Source: Trueperella pecoris
Lineage (GTDB): Bacteria > Actinomycetota > Actinomycetes > Actinomycetales > Actinomycetaceae
Direction of reading: 5' to 3'
Assembly (NCBI RefSeq): GCF_014926385.1
Contig: NZ_CP053291.1
Span: 868,001-932,000 of the forward strand
Length of the DNA: 64,000 bases
Part shown: in pieces, positions 10,513 through 21,444 of the stretch
Layout of the letters: each line of letters starts with the position of its first letter
How positions within the stretch are numbered: the first letter of the stretch is position 1
Program-made: the position numbers and the translations under genes
The notes under the pieces: model-generated
Databases searched by the model: none
What the model saw: only the letters and a program-made list of their open reading frames with translations
What the model was told of the DNA's origin: nothing

Positions 10513-11748
10513 ATGGCTAAGGAACGCGTAGTCCTCGCATACTCCGGAGGGCTCGACACCTCCGTTGCAATCGGATGGATCGGAGAACAGACCGGCGCAG
10601 AGGTCATCACCGTGGCCGTCGACGTCGGCCAGGGCGGCGAAGACCTCGAGGTCGTCCGCCAGCGAGCGCTCGATTGCGGCGCTGTGGAGGCCTACGTCGC
10701 AGATGCCCGCGACGAGTTCGCCGAGGAATACTGCATGCTCGACCTGCAGGCCAACGGCCTGTACATGGACGCCTACCCGCTTGTCTCCGCGCTCTCGCGC
10801 CCGGTGATCGTCAAGCACCTTGTGCTCGCCGCCCGCCAGTTCGATGCCACCGTCGTCGCGCACGGCTGCACCGGTAAGGGCAACGACCAGGTGCGATTCG
10901 AAAACGGCATCACCTCGTTGGCGCCGGACGTGACGTGCCTGTCTCCGGTACGCGACCTCGCCCTCACGCGCGAGTTCGCCATCGGCTACGCCGAGAAGCA
11001 CAATCTTCCCATCGAGACCACCAAGTCCAACCCCTTCTCCATCGACCAGAACGTCTGGGGCCGCGCCGTTGAGACCGGCTTTCTCGAGGACCTGTGGAAC
11101 GCGCCAACCAAGGATGTCTACAACTACACCGACGACCCGGCCTACCCGCCGCTACCCGACGAGGTCGTCATCACCTTCGAACGTGGTATTCCCGTGGCCA
11201 TCGACGGCACGGCGGTGACTCCGCTGCAGGCGATCGAGGAAATGAATCGCCGCGCTGGCGCACAAGGAATCGGCCGCATCGACATCGTTGAGGATCGCAT
11301 GGTTGGAATCAAGTCACGTGAGATCTACGAGGCGCCAGGCGCCATGGCCCTCATCACGGCTCACAAGGAACTCGAGCGAGTCACGCTCGATCGCGAGCAA
11401 GCGCGCTTCAAGGCGCGCGTTGGCCTGCGCTGGTCCGAGCTGGTCTACGAGGGGCAGTGGTTCTCACCGCTCAAGAGGTCGCTTGACGCGTTCATCTTCG
11501 ATACGCAGGAATACGTGTCAGGCGATATCCGCATGACGCTCCACGGCGGCCGCGCGGTGGTCACCGGGCGCAGGTCCGAGACCTCCCTGTACGACTTCAA
11601 CCTCGCCACCTACGATCAGGGCGACACCTTCGATCAGGGCAACGCGCGCGGTTTCATCGCCCTTACGGGCCTGACCAGCCAGCTTGCCGCCGCCCGCGAC
11701 GTGAAGTTCGGTAAGGGTGAGGCGATGCCAAAGCTTAACCTTTCCTAA
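10513..11748 (+). CDS. argG: Argininosuccinate synthase
   Basis: ArgG joins citrulline and aspartate with ATP. The 411-residue enzyme opens with the PP-loop [15 protein letters not shown] and has [13 protein letters not shown] around residue 120. The ATG at 10513 has the ribosome-binding site AGAAGGAA 5 nt upstream, which fits the typical MAKERV N-terminus. It closes the argC operon: a perfect 17-bp hairpin follows the stop. Downstream (11792-11951) I see no gene, only short imperfect inverted repeats that could end the convergent exporter transcript. Confidence 0.97.
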   Translation: MAKERVVLAYSGGLDTSVAIGWIGEQTGAEVITVAVDVGQGGEDLEVVRQRALDCGAVEAYVADARDEFAEEYCMLDLQANGLYMDAYPLVSALSRPVIVKHLVLAARQFDATVVAHGCTGKGNDQVRFENGITSLAPDVTCLSPVRDLALTREFAIGYAEKHNLPIETTKSNPFSIDQNVWGRAVETGFLEDLWNAPTKDVYNYTDDPAYPPLPDEVVITFERGIPVAIDGTAVTPLQAIEEMNRRAGAQGIGRIDIVEDRMVGIKSREIYEAPGAMALITAHKELERVTLDREQARFKARVGLRWSELVYEGQWFSPLKRSLDAFIFDTQEYVSGDIRMTLHGGRAVVTGRRSETSLYDFNLATYDQGDTFDQGNARGFIALTGLTSQLAAARDVKFGKGEAMPKLNLS

Positions 11749-11754
11749 AGCGGT

Positions 11755-11791
11755 GGCTGAGGGGCGCAAGCGGGGCTTGCGCCCCTCAGCC
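11755..11791 (+). terminator. Terminator hairpin after argG
   Basis: A perfect 17-bp stem (GGCTGAGGGGCGCAAGC and its complement) closes a 3-nt GGG loop, 6 nt after the argG stop. No T-tract follows, which is common for actinobacterial terminators. It would end the argC-J-B-D-R-G transcript. Confidence 0.85.
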
Positions 11792-11951
11792 GTACCTGCC
11801 CACGCTCACATGCCTAGTCCAAGGGCGCGCGCTCACTCTCAGGGCGCGCCGAATCCTGTGAGAATACGGGTGTTTCGTGAACACAGATGGCGATTTGGGC
11901 CAAAACCTCCCAGGAGTTGGCAGGCACTCCAGCTATGGGCGGGTGCTCCGC

Positions 11952-13196
11952 CTACGCGAGGGCGTTGCCGCGCAAATCGGTGCCCAAGCGACGATAGGCC
12001 AGCGGTAACAAGGCCGCGGACCAGACGAGGCCGAAGACTCCGATGGCCACCGTCACCCACAGTCCGGCCCGCAGGCTGACGAGCGAGGTCATCGACGAGA
12101 CCACAAAGGGCCCAACCGCCGCCCCGATCGCGACGATCGATTGCCAGATGCCAAGGAAGGCTGCCCGGTTGGTGGCAGGCGAGAGGTCGGCGCCGACGGT
12201 CATGACGATGCCGGCACCAAATCCGTTTCCGAAACCGAGGACCGCCGCCCCGACCACGAAACCGATCGGCGAGGTCCACAGGATGAGGATGACAATGCCG
12301 ATCGGCATGAAGATCAACGAGGGAAGCAACGCCCAGTGGCGTCCGCGCCTGTCCATGAGAGAGCCGGAGACGATGAACATCGCCGTGTCGAAAAACGCCG
12401 TGACGGCGAAAATTGCGGTGACGAACGTCGGGTCGAAGCCAAGATATGTGCCCCAGAGCGGCACAATGACGTTTCTATTCGCCCGCAGGACATTGAGGCA
12501 GTTCAGCCCCACGCCAAGGATGAAGGTGGAAAGCTTGGAGCGGTGCTCGAGGGCCCGCGGGCGGTCGTCGTTGTGCCCGGCGCTGACGCGTTCCCGGTCC
12601 GTACTTGGGTCTGGGACGACGTAGGCCACGATGAGTGCCAGCGCCAAAATCACGAGCACGATGTGAAAGATGAAGACCGACTCAAGCGCCCACAGTGCGA
12701 GCAGGCCCGTCGCGATGAGCGGGCCGATGAGCGTGCCAATGCGGATCATGCCGCCCAGCGTGGACAGTCCGCGGGCGCGCCACAGCGGCGGAATGGAATC
12801 GGCGAGATAGGCCTGGCGCGCGAGCGACCAGGAGTTCGCCCCGATTGCGAGCGCCACGATGGACAACACGAAGACGACGCGCGAGGCCGGACCGGGAAAA
12901 ATCAGCGTCCACAGGAATCCACCCAGGGACGCTAACGCCACGAAGGAGCCGTAGATCAGCGCGGCCTTGTCGCCGATTCTTGCGATGATTTTGCCAAGCA
13001 CCGGCGAGACGACGATCGCCATGAACCCGAAGACTCCTACGGCGGCCGACGATCCGGCGTCGTCAAAGCCGACACTCAGCGCCGCGATGGCCAGGATCGG
13101 CATCACGGCTCCCGAGCCGACGGCGAAGATAAGGGCCGGCAGATAGACGGGCAGGATGAGCCGCGTGATCGGGTTGCGGTCCAGGAGCTTAGACAC
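11952..13196 (-). CDS. MFS transporter (exporter-like)
   Basis: This 414-residue protein has about 12 hydrophobic segments. Between TM2 and TM3 it has a major-facilitator motif A-like loop (GKIIARIGDKAALIYGS), and a second such loop (GSLMDRRGRHWAL) lies in the C-terminal half. It resembles proton-driven drug or metabolite exporters; no substrate can be assigned. The GTG start (13194-13196) lies one base after the argF stop, so it is translated as the second gene of an argF operon. This suggests, without proof, that it moves an arginine-pathway metabolite or is expressed under the same control. Confidence 0.85.
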   Translation of the reverse strand: MSKLLDRNPITRLILPVYLPALIFAVGSGAVMPILAIAALSVGFDDAGSSAAVGVFGFMAIVVSPVLGKIIARIGDKAALIYGSFVALASLGGFLWTLIFPGPASRVVFVLSIVALAIGANSWSLARQAYLADSIPPLWRARGLSTLGGMIRIGTLIGPLIATGLLALWALESVFIFHIVLVILALALIVAYVVPDPSTDRERVSAGHNDDRPRALEHRSKLSTFILGVGLNCLNVLRANRNVIVPLWGTYLGFDPTFVTAIFAVTAFFDTAMFIVSGSLMDRRGRHWALLPSLIFMPIGIVILILWTSPIGFVVGAAVLGFGNGFGAGIVMTVGADLSPATNRAAFLGIWQSIVAIGAAVGPFVVSSMTSLVSLRAGLWVTVAIGVFGLVWSAALLPLAYRRLGTDLRGNALA

Positions 13197-13197
13197 G

Positions 13198-14199
13198 TCA
13201 GATGGTTTGGCTCAGGGTTGCAACCATGACGGCTTTGATGGTGTGCATGCGGTTCTCGGCCTGGTCGAAGACGACGGAGGCGGCCGAGGAAAAGACATCG
13301 TCGGTCACTTCGAGTGCGTCCATGCCGGTGGCGTCGTAGACGTCGCGTCCCACGGAGGTGTTGAGATCGTGGAAGGCGGGCAGGCAGTGCATGAAGATGG
13401 CCTCGTCGTTTCCGGTTCGGGCCATCAGCTCACGGTTAACCTGATAGCTGCGCAGCGCCTCGACGCGCTCTCGCCACACGTCCTTGGGCTCGCCCATGGA
13501 TACCCATACGTCGGTGGAGATGGCGTCCGCACTTGCTACGGCCCCGAGGTCATCAGTGATGGTGATGCGCGCGCCGGTCTGTGCCGCAAAGGACTGCGCG
13601 ATCGCCACTGCTTCGGCGTCGGGCTGGTAGGCCTCCGGCGCGACGATGCGCACGTCCATCCCCAGCATCGCCGAGGAGACGAGCAGGGAACGGCCGGTGT
13701 TGAACCGCGCGTCGCCCACGTACACGTGCACGACGTCGGACCACGGCTTATCGATGTGCTCGGAGATGGTCAGCGCATCGGCGAGCATCTGGGTGGGGTG
13801 CCACTGGTCGGTCAGTCCGTTGTAGACGGGTACCCCCGACCACGCGGCCAGCGTCTCGACGCCTTCCTGGGAGGTGCCGCGAAACTCGATCGCGTCGTAG
13901 AAGCGGTCCAGCACGGCGGCGGTATCCGCATAGCTTTCCTTGTGCCCGATCTGGGAGCTCGTCCCGTCGAGCATCGTCACGTGGGCGCCCTGATGATACG
14001 CCGCGACTTCGAACGCGGTCCGGGTGCGGGTGGAGGTCTTTTCGAAGATGAGCGCGATGGTCTTGCCAGTCAGACGCTGAACCTCGTGCCCCTCGAGCCG
14101 CTCACGCTTGAGGCGAGCCGCGAGGTCGATGAGGCCGCCCCACTGACCGGGCGTGAAGTCGGCCTCTTTGAGGAAAGAACGTCCATAAAGTTCGTGCAT
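13198..14199 (-). CDS. argF: Ornithine carbamoyltransferase
   Basis: ArgF makes citrulline from ornithine and carbamoyl phosphate. The 333-residue protein shows the carbamoyl-phosphate motif STRTR (residues 56-60), HPTQ, and the ornithine-loop segment with HCLP. The ATG at 14197-14199 gives the standard [11 protein letters not shown]-terminus. No ribosome-binding site precedes it, but TAGACT lies 7 nt upstream, so the mRNA may be leaderless. The gene is on the opposite strand from argCJBDRG and outside that operon, unlike the usual actinobacterial order argC-J-B-D-F-R-G-H. It is followed without a gap by an MFS exporter gene. Confidence 0.96.
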   Translation of the reverse strand: MHELYGRSFLKEADFTPGQWGGLIDLAARLKRERLEGHEVQRLTGKTIALIFEKTSTRTRTAFEVAAYHQGAHVTMLDGTSSQIGHKESYADTAAVLDRFYDAIEFRGTSQEGVETLAAWSGVPVYNGLTDQWHPTQMLADALTISEHIDKPWSDVVHVYVGDARFNTGRSLLVSSAMLGMDVRIVAPEAYQPDAEAVAIAQSFAAQTGARITITDDLGAVASADAISTDVWVSMGEPKDVWRERVEALRSYQVNRELMARTGNDEAIFMHCLPAFHDLNTSVGRDVYDATGMDALEVTDDVFSSAASVVFDQAENRMHTIKAVMVATLSQTI

Positions 14200-14206
14200 A
14201 GTGAGG

Positions 14207-14212
14207 AGTCTA
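14207..14212 (-). promoter_or_regulatory. Putative -10 element (TAGACT) of a leaderless argF transcript
   Basis: Read on the minus strand, TAGACT is followed by CCTCACT and then the argF ATG. The spacing of 7 nt places the transcription start at the start codon. There is no Shine-Dalgarno-like sequence. Confidence 0.5.
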
Positions 14213-14227
14213 ATCGCTGGTGCGAAA

Positions 14228-14267
14228 AGGCGGCGGATGTGCTCACAAACGAGCCAATCCGCCGCCT
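14228..14267 (-). terminator. Intrinsic terminator after galE
   Basis: An 11-bp stem AGGCGGCGGAT / ATCCGCCGCCT with an 18-nt loop is followed, on the minus strand, by TTTTCGC. It lies 12 bp after the galE stop and upstream of argF on the same strand. It therefore separates the galE and argF transcripts. Confidence 0.85.
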
Positions 14268-14279
14268 CCAAAGGTGGTG

Positions 14280-16837
<2,558 letters not shown>

Positions 16838-16910
16838 CGTGGCGGCCTTCCTCTTCCTTATCAACCCAGCTCTCGCCTACGATACTTAACCGGACTGGGA
16901 CAGGTGGACG

Positions 16911-16925
16911 CCCCGCCAGGGCGGG
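16911..16925. terminator. Weak GC hairpin between argH and the ABC/XRE operon
   Basis: CCCGC-CAGG-GCGGG forms a 5-bp stem with a 4-nt loop in the gap between two convergent transcripts. It has no T-tract, so a terminator role is only possible. Confidence 0.3.
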
Positions 16926-16974
16926 ACGCGAATTGATATCGACCTCGGGCAGCTCCTCCAGTAGGCGTCGCTCC

Positions 16975-17199
16975 CTAGGACAGCGGCGGGAATTCCTCGA
17001 GGGAGAAGACCCGTTCGAGGGGCAAATCGAAGAACTTCGCGATTCGTAGCGCCAAGTAAAGGGAGGGGGCGTACTCACCGCGTTCGAGGTAGCCGATGGT
17101 CTGATAGTGAACGCCCATGGCGTCGGCGAGTTCGCGCCGGGAAATCCCGCGGTCGGTGCGCAGAAGGGCGATACGGTTAAAGACGACGTCGTCCTTCAT
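16975..17199 (-). CDS. Small XRE-family transcriptional regulator
   Basis: This 74-residue protein is a single Cro/CI-type helix-turn-helix domain (VFNRIALLRTDRGISRRELADAM, with GVHYQTIGYLERGEYAPSL as the recognition part). Its size and composition match the small YozG-like regulators that often accompany membrane-protein genes. The ATG directly follows the permease stop (TGAATG), so it is the last gene of the ATPase-permease-regulator operon. I infer that it represses its own operon through the palindrome TAGTAG-AC-CTACTA at 18899-18912. The signal it senses is unknown; such small domains usually have no ligand pocket. Confidence 0.88.
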   Translation of the reverse strand: MKDDVVFNRIALLRTDRGISRRELADAMGVHYQTIGYLERGEYAPSLYLALRIAKFFDLPLERVFSLEEFPPLS

Positions 17200-18012
17200 T
17201 CACATTCCCATCATGGTCTTCATCTTCTGCTGCGCGCGAGCCACTTGCCCAAGACTCACTTTGCGGAAGCTGACTTCGACGAGCTTCCAAGCGACCATCA
17301 TACCGACGATCAGCCACGCGGTGAGAACGAGCACGGAGGCCAGCACATTTTCGTTGGACCCGATGAAGATCCAACGCGAGACCACGCCCGCGTGGTAGAC
17401 GGGAAAGACCTGGGAGATTACTTGCACCCAGCCGGGCAGGACCGTGAGCGGGAAAAAGATACCGGAGATAATCAGCAGGCCCGTCAGGGCGAGGACGCCG
17501 ATGAGGTAGCTCCACAGCGACCTCGTCACTGCTCCAACGATGAAGCCCAGCGGCGCGGCAGCAAGGATCACGAGGAGAAGGAAAGGCACCGCGAGGGCCA
17601 CTTTCGCCCAGGTCAACTCGAAGGCCGGGATGAAGACGATAGTGGCAATCAAAATGAGTAGCTGGCTCGCAAGGATGATCGCCGACGCCGTCGCCAGCTT
17701 TGCCGCCGACCAGATCTTGACCCCATGGGGAAGTGTGCGTACGCGCAGGAGGACGCCCGCGGTGAACTCGTTGTAGACCTCGCTGGCGATCTGTGAGGCC
17801 ACCAACGTAGACATGCCGACCAGTGAACCGGCGATGAGGAAGTGGCCAGCGCTGACATCGAGGTTCGGTATGTTCCGAGACATCGTGCGGCCCAAGAAGA
17901 CCCAGAGGGCAGGAACGATGATGAGGTTGAGCGCGGAAGCGCCAAGAAGTTGCGGGCGAATGTCTGCGAGGGCTTGAATGCCAGTCGCCTTCAAGAAATG
18001 ACTAAATTTCAT
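17200..18012 (-). CDS. ABC-2 type transporter permease
   Basis: This 270-residue membrane protein has about six hydrophobic segments in the ABC-2 pattern of exporters for drugs, lipids or peptides. A hydrophobic stretch around SGIFFPLTVLPGWVQVISQVFPVYH is the typical ABC-2 signature near the C-terminus. The ATG at 18010-18012 is preferred because AAAGG lies 6 nt upstream; an ATG two codons earlier touches that site. It lies 10 bp after the ATPase gene and directly before the XRE gene. Together the three genes look like a regulated export unit, but the substrate is not apparent. Confidence 0.88.
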   Translation of the reverse strand: MKFSHFLKATGIQALADIRPQLLGASALNLIIVPALWVFLGRTMSRNIPNLDVSAGHFLIAGSLVGMSTLVASQIASEVYNEFTAGVLLRVRTLPHGVKIWSAAKLATASAIILASQLLILIATIVFIPAFELTWAKVALAVPFLLLVILAAAPLGFIVGAVTRSLWSYLIGVLALTGLLIISGIFFPLTVLPGWVQVISQVFPVYHAGVVSRWIFIGSNENVLASVLVLTAWLIVGMMVAWKLVEVSFRKVSLGQVARAQQKMKTMMGM

Positions 18013-18022
18013 GGCCATCCTT

Positions 18023-18859
18023 TCAATTCGAGGCGTGCGTGTGGCCGACGAGCTCGAGGTAGGCATCTTCGAGCGTGGGGCGGGAGATGGTCAGGCCGCT
18101 GATGTTGGTCAGATCGAGGCTCGAGACGAAGCCTTCCACGTGGTCGGTTGCGTGAACCCGGCGCTGGCCATCCTCAATCCAGGTCACCTCGGCCGGCCGG
18201 AGCAATCGCTCGCGAAGTTCGGAGGCAGTTCCGCAGGCCGCCACGACGCCGTCGTCGATGATGACGATGCGGTTGGAAAGCTTTTCTGCTTCGTTGAGGT
18301 CGTGTGTGGTCAGGAGGATGGCAGTGCCATGGTCGGCGGCGTGCGCGATGAGGTCGTGAAGCTGGATTTTGCCGGCGGGGTCCAGGCCCGTGGTGGGTTC
18401 GTCGAGGATGAGCAGGTCGGGGGATCCGATGAGCGCGGTCGCGACGTCCGCGCGGCGCCGTTGCCCGCCGGAGAGCTTGCCGAGTTTTGCTTTCTTCTTC
18501 TCGGTCAGGCCGACTTCCTCGAGGAGGTCATCGATGTTCTGGGTGGCACGGCCGGTCGCTTTAAACGCTTGCTCGACCCAGGAAAGCTGGTCGATGACTC
18601 GCCACTTTGAATGATCGGACCAATGTTGTTGGACAAGGCCAATGCGATCCCAGTTTGTTGCGTTCGGAGGTTGCCCGAAGATCGACACTGACCCCGCGGA
18701 TGGGGTGTACGTGCCGAGGATGATCTCGAGCAGGGTGGTCTTCCCGGCGCCGTTAGGGCCCAAGATGGTGAGAATCTCACCGGCTCCTAGGCTGAGGCTG
18801 ACGCCTTTGAGAACGGAATTCTTGTCATAGGCAAAGTGGACGTCGCAGACGCGGAGCAT
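18023..18859 (-). CDS. ABC transporter ATP-binding protein (exporter type)
   Basis: This 278-residue ATPase drives the adjacent ABC-2 permease. It shows Walker A GPNGAGKTT (34-42), signature LSGGQRRR, Walker B LLILDEPTTGLDP and the H-loop LTTHD. A C-terminal extension of about 70 residues is typical of DrrA/CcmA-like exporters. The ATG at 18857-18859 follows GGAGGAGG at ideal distance, one of the strongest ribosome-binding sites in the window. It is the first gene of the operon, with a strong promoter 36-64 bp upstream. Confidence 0.92.
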   Translation of the reverse strand: MLRVCDVHFAYDKNSVLKGVSLSLGAGEILTILGPNGAGKTTLLEIILGTYTPSAGSVSIFGQPPNATNWDRIGLVQQHWSDHSKWRVIDQLSWVEQAFKATGRATQNIDDLLEEVGLTEKKKAKLGKLSGGQRRRADVATALIGSPDLLILDEPTTGLDPAGKIQLHDLIAHAADHGTAILLTTHDLNEAEKLSNRIVIIDDGVVAACGTASELRERLLRPAEVTWIEDGQRRVHATDHVEGFVSSLDLTNISGLTISRPTLEDAYLELVGHTHASN

Positions 18860-18894
18860 GGAACCTCCTCCAAATGGAAGTAATGGCACGTATG

Positions 18895-18923
18895 AATATA
18901 GTAGACCTACTACATGCAGTCAA
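18895..18923 (-). promoter_or_regulatory. Strong promoter with embedded palindromic operator (ABC/XRE operon)
   Basis: On the minus strand TTGACT (18918-18923) and TATATT (18895-18900) are separated by exactly 17 bp, close to the ideal sigma-70-type promoter. The palindrome TAGTAGACCTACTA (18899-18912) fills the spacer and overlaps the upstream end of the -10. A protein bound there would block RNA polymerase. The XRE regulator encoded at the end of the operon is the obvious candidate, by inference. Confidence 0.75.
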
Positions 18924-19061
18924 GTGTGACGACAGATCTTCGATCTGCGGGCGGGGGCATGCGAGCGCCGTGGGTGGAATTGAGTCGCGGGAAGCTGATA
19001 GGGCAAGATTAGTGGTGGTCCGCCGTCGTTGGCGGAGATGCAACAAACGAAAGGGAAAGAC

Positions 19062-20318
19062 GTGGAAGACGTCCTCGATGAACTGCAATGGCGTGGGCTG
19101 ATCGCCCAGAGCTCGGACTTCGATGAGCTGCGCAAAGCGCTCTCCGACGGGCCGATCACGTTCTATTGCGGCTTCGATCCGACCGCGGCGTCCCTGCACC
19201 ACGGCCACCTTGTTGCCGTGAAGGTCATGCGTCACCTCCAGATGGCTGGACACAACCCCCTCGTTCTTGTGGGGGGTGCGACCGGCCTGATCGGCGATCC
19301 GCGCGCCAAGGGGGAGCGTCAGCTCAACACGAAGGAGGTCGTGGCTGGCTGGGCCGAGTCTTTGCGTGGTCAGCTCGAATCGCTCCTCGATTTTGAGGGC
19401 GAGCACGCTGCCACGACCGTCAACAACCTGGACTGGACGAACGAGCTGTCCGCCATTGACTTCCTGCGTGACCTTGGCAAGTACTTCCGCATGGGCACGA
19501 TGCTCAACAAGGACATCGTCAAGCGCCGCCTCGAATCCGAGGAGGGGTTGTCCTACACCGAGTTCTCCTACCAGATCCTCCAGGCCAACGACTACCTGCA
19601 GCTCTACCGTCGTCACGGGTGCACGCTCGAGGTTGGTGGCGACGATCAGTGGGGCAACCTCGTCGGCGGCCTCGACCTGATCCGCAAGACCGAGGGTAAG
19701 TCGGTTCACGTGCTGACTAATCCGCTTATCACCAAGGCCGACGGCACCAAATTCGGCAAGACCGAAGGTGGAGCGGTGTGGCTGAATCCTGAGATGCTCA
19801 GCCCCTACAAGTTCTACCAGTTCTGGCTGAATACGGCTGATGAGGACGTCATTCGCATGCTGAAGGTCTTCACCTTCCTCTCGCGCGAGCGCATCGAGGA
19901 GCTCGAGCAGCTCGTCGCCGAGCGTCCGCAGGCGCGTGAGGCTCAGCGCGTCCTCGCCGAAGAAGTGACGACGTGGGTGCACGGCGCCGAGGCAACCGAG
20001 CGCGCCAAGCAGGCCTCGCTCGTCCTGTTTGGCAAGGCCGAACCGTCCGGCCTCGACGAGCAGACGTTGCGCGAGGCTACCGCCGAGTTGCCCTCCGCCA
20101 GCGCGAAGATGGGCGACGCCGTCGTTGACGTTCTCGTCTCGCTCGGCTTGGAAAAGGGCGCCGGTGCGGCACGGCGAACCATTGCCGGTGGTGGCCTGTA
20201 TATCAATAATGTTAAGGTCGACGATCCTGAACGCCTGATCGAGGAGGGCGATGTCTTGCCCGGCTCGCTCGTCCTGCTGCGTAAGGGGAAGAAGAACATG
20301 ACAGCGGTGCGAGTCTAG
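19062..20318 (+). CDS. tyrS: Tyrosyl-tRNA synthetase
   Basis: TyrS charges tRNA-Tyr. The 418-residue class I enzyme has the HIGH-like HHGHL (46-50), the tyrosine-binding GGDDQWGN stretch, and the KMSKS-like KFGKT. A C-terminal S4 RNA-binding domain follows from about residue 355. The GTG at 19062 is chosen because AAGGGA lies upstream and the N-terminus then matches the family (EDVLDELQWRGLI). In-frame TTG and ATG codons upstream are less convincing. No T-box leader is visible in the 200-bp gap upstream. A strong terminator follows. Confidence 0.96.
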   Translation: MEDVLDELQWRGLIAQSSDFDELRKALSDGPITFYCGFDPTAASLHHGHLVAVKVMRHLQMAGHNPLVLVGGATGLIGDPRAKGERQLNTKEVVAGWAESLRGQLESLLDFEGEHAATTVNNLDWTNELSAIDFLRDLGKYFRMGTMLNKDIVKRRLESEEGLSYTEFSYQILQANDYLQLYRRHGCTLEVGGDDQWGNLVGGLDLIRKTEGKSVHVLTNPLITKADGTKFGKTEGGAVWLNPEMLSPYKFYQFWLNTADEDVIRMLKVFTFLSRERIEELEQLVAERPQAREAQRVLAEEVTTWVHGAEATERAKQASLVLFGKAEPSGLDEQTLREATAELPSASAKMGDAVVDVLVSLGLEKGAGAARRTIAGGGLYINNVKVDDPERLIEEGDVLPGSLVLLRKGKKNMTAVRV

Positions 20319-20329
20319 ATTCGTTCGTC

Positions 20330-20361
20330 AAAGGCGCCGGGAGAAATCCCGGCGCCTTTTT
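20330..20361 (+). terminator. Intrinsic terminator after tyrS
   Basis: A 13-bp stem AAAGGCGCCGGGA / TCCCGGCGCCTTT with a GAAA tetraloop is followed by a T-run. It lies 11 bp after the tyrS stop and insulates the metal-importer operon. Confidence 0.92.
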
Positions 20362-20401
20362 GTATGCTTGCACAAGTTATGGCTGACCAAAGGTCCTAAA
20401 G

Positions 20402-20431
20402 TTCGGTATACCGAAAGAAATAGTTTATAGT
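20402..20431 (+). promoter_or_regulatory. Promoter and palindromic operator of the metal ABC importer
   Basis: TTCGGTATACCGAA (20402-20415) is a perfect 14-bp palindrome. TATAGT at 20426-20431 is a good -10, so the palindrome covers the -35 region, the right place for a repressor. A second, weaker DtxR-like dyad (TTAG and CTAA arms) lies at 20444-20457, near the expected transcription start. A metal-sensing repressor (MntR/DtxR, Zur or similar) is inferred from the genes controlled; none is encoded next to the operon. Confidence 0.65.
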
Positions 20432-20477
20432 AGCCAAAGCAAGTTAGTACACCCTAATTTTCGAATGGAAGGTAATC

Positions 20478-21419
20478 ATGACCTTAAAACGACTCGTTGC
20501 TCTCGCCGCGGCCGGCGCACTCGCCCTCGGCGCCTCCGCCTGCGCGGTGGACGCCGCCAAGAAGCCTGAGGCCAGTAAGGAAGGCAAACTGACCGTCGTC
20601 GCCACCACCGGCTACCTCGGCGACGCGATTGCCAACATCGCCCCCGAAGCGGAGCTCACCGTGCTTGTTGGCCCCGGTGGAGACCCGCACACCCAGGAGC
20701 TGACCACCTCGGACACGGAAAAGATCGCCAAGGCTGATCTCGTGGTGTGGACCAGCCACGACATGGAGCACAAGATGATGGGCCAGTTCGACAAACTCGG
20801 CGAGCGCCAGTTCGCTGCGGGCGAGGCTATTCCCGAGGAGCAGCTCCTGCCCTGGGAAGAAGACGGTAAAATCGAGGGCCACGATCCGCACGTGTGGAAC
20901 GACCCGATCGCCTGGCAGCTGGTCGTGAGCGCAACCGCCGACAAGCTGGCGAAGGTCGATCCATCTCATGCCCAGACCTACAAGGACAACGCCGCCGCCT
21001 ACAACTCCAAGATCCAAGCAATCCACGAAGAGGCCAAGACCGCCTTTGCCAAGATTCCGCCGGAGAAGCGTGTGCTTGTGACCGGGCATGACGCGTTCAA
21101 CTACCTCGGGCGCACCTACGGCCTGGAGATCTACGCGACCGACTTCGTCTCCTCCGAATCTGAGATGTCCCCGGTCCAGGTCCACGAGCTAGCCAAGCTC
21201 GTGGCAGAGAAGAAGGTTCCCGTGATCTTCTCCGACAACCTCAAGAACCCCGAGGTTATCAAGCACCTGCAGGAGGCCGTGGCCGCCGCGGGCTGGAAGG
21301 TTTCCATTTCGGACAAGGAACTGTTCGCAGACACGTTGGGAACCGAGTCTCCCGTTGACACCTACCCGGGCGCCTTCCGGCACAACGTCGAGGCCATCGT
21401 GGCCGCCCTTAGTAACTAG
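20478..21419 (+). CDS. Metal ABC transporter substrate-binding lipoprotein (Mn/Zn type)
   Basis: This 313-residue lipoprotein captures a transition metal outside the membrane for the ABC importer encoded downstream. It has a lipoprotein signal with Cys22 after ASA. It has the cluster A-I metal ligands expected for the PsaA/TroA family: His71 in DPHT, His138 in DPHVWND, a glutamate in ESEMSP and an aspartate in VDTYPG. A His-His-Glu-Asp set is known for manganese/iron binders rather than zinc binders, so manganese is the better guess. GGAAGG precedes the ATG. It is the first gene of a four-gene operon. Confidence 0.9.
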   Translation: MTLKRLVALAAAGALALGASACAVDAAKKPEASKEGKLTVVATTGYLGDAIANIAPEAELTVLVGPGGDPHTQELTTSDTEKIAKADLVVWTSHDMEHKMMGQFDKLGERQFAAGEAIPEEQLLPWEEDGKIEGHDPHVWNDPIAWQLVVSATADKLAKVDPSHAQTYKDNAAAYNSKIQAIHEEAKTAFAKIPPEKRVLVTGHDAFNYLGRTYGLEIYATDFVSSESEMSPVQVHELAKLVAEKKVPVIFSDNLKNPEVIKHLQEAVAAAGWKVSISDKELFADTLGTESPVDTYPGAFRHNVEAIVAALSN

Positions 21420-21430
21420 CGGCTCCGAGA

Positions 21431-21440
21431 GGGGGGGGGG
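21431..21440 (+). repeat. Homopolymer of ten G at the ribosome-binding site of the importer ATPase
   Basis: Ten consecutive G bases lie 11 nt after the lipoprotein stop and 4 nt before the ATPase ATG. The tract supplies the Shine-Dalgarno sequence. Runs of this length are prone to slippage during replication, so the spacing could vary between cells. Confidence 0.85.
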
Positions 21441-21444
21441 AAGA

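Noticed and set aside
18924-19061. T-box or attenuator leader in front of tyrS
   Set aside because: No T-box sequence, specifier loop or terminator/antiterminator pair could be found.
20362-20477. A manganese riboswitch (yybP-ykoY type) before the metal importer
   Set aside because: The likely leader is only about 40 nt, too short for that aptamer; the region is better explained by a promoter with operator dyads.
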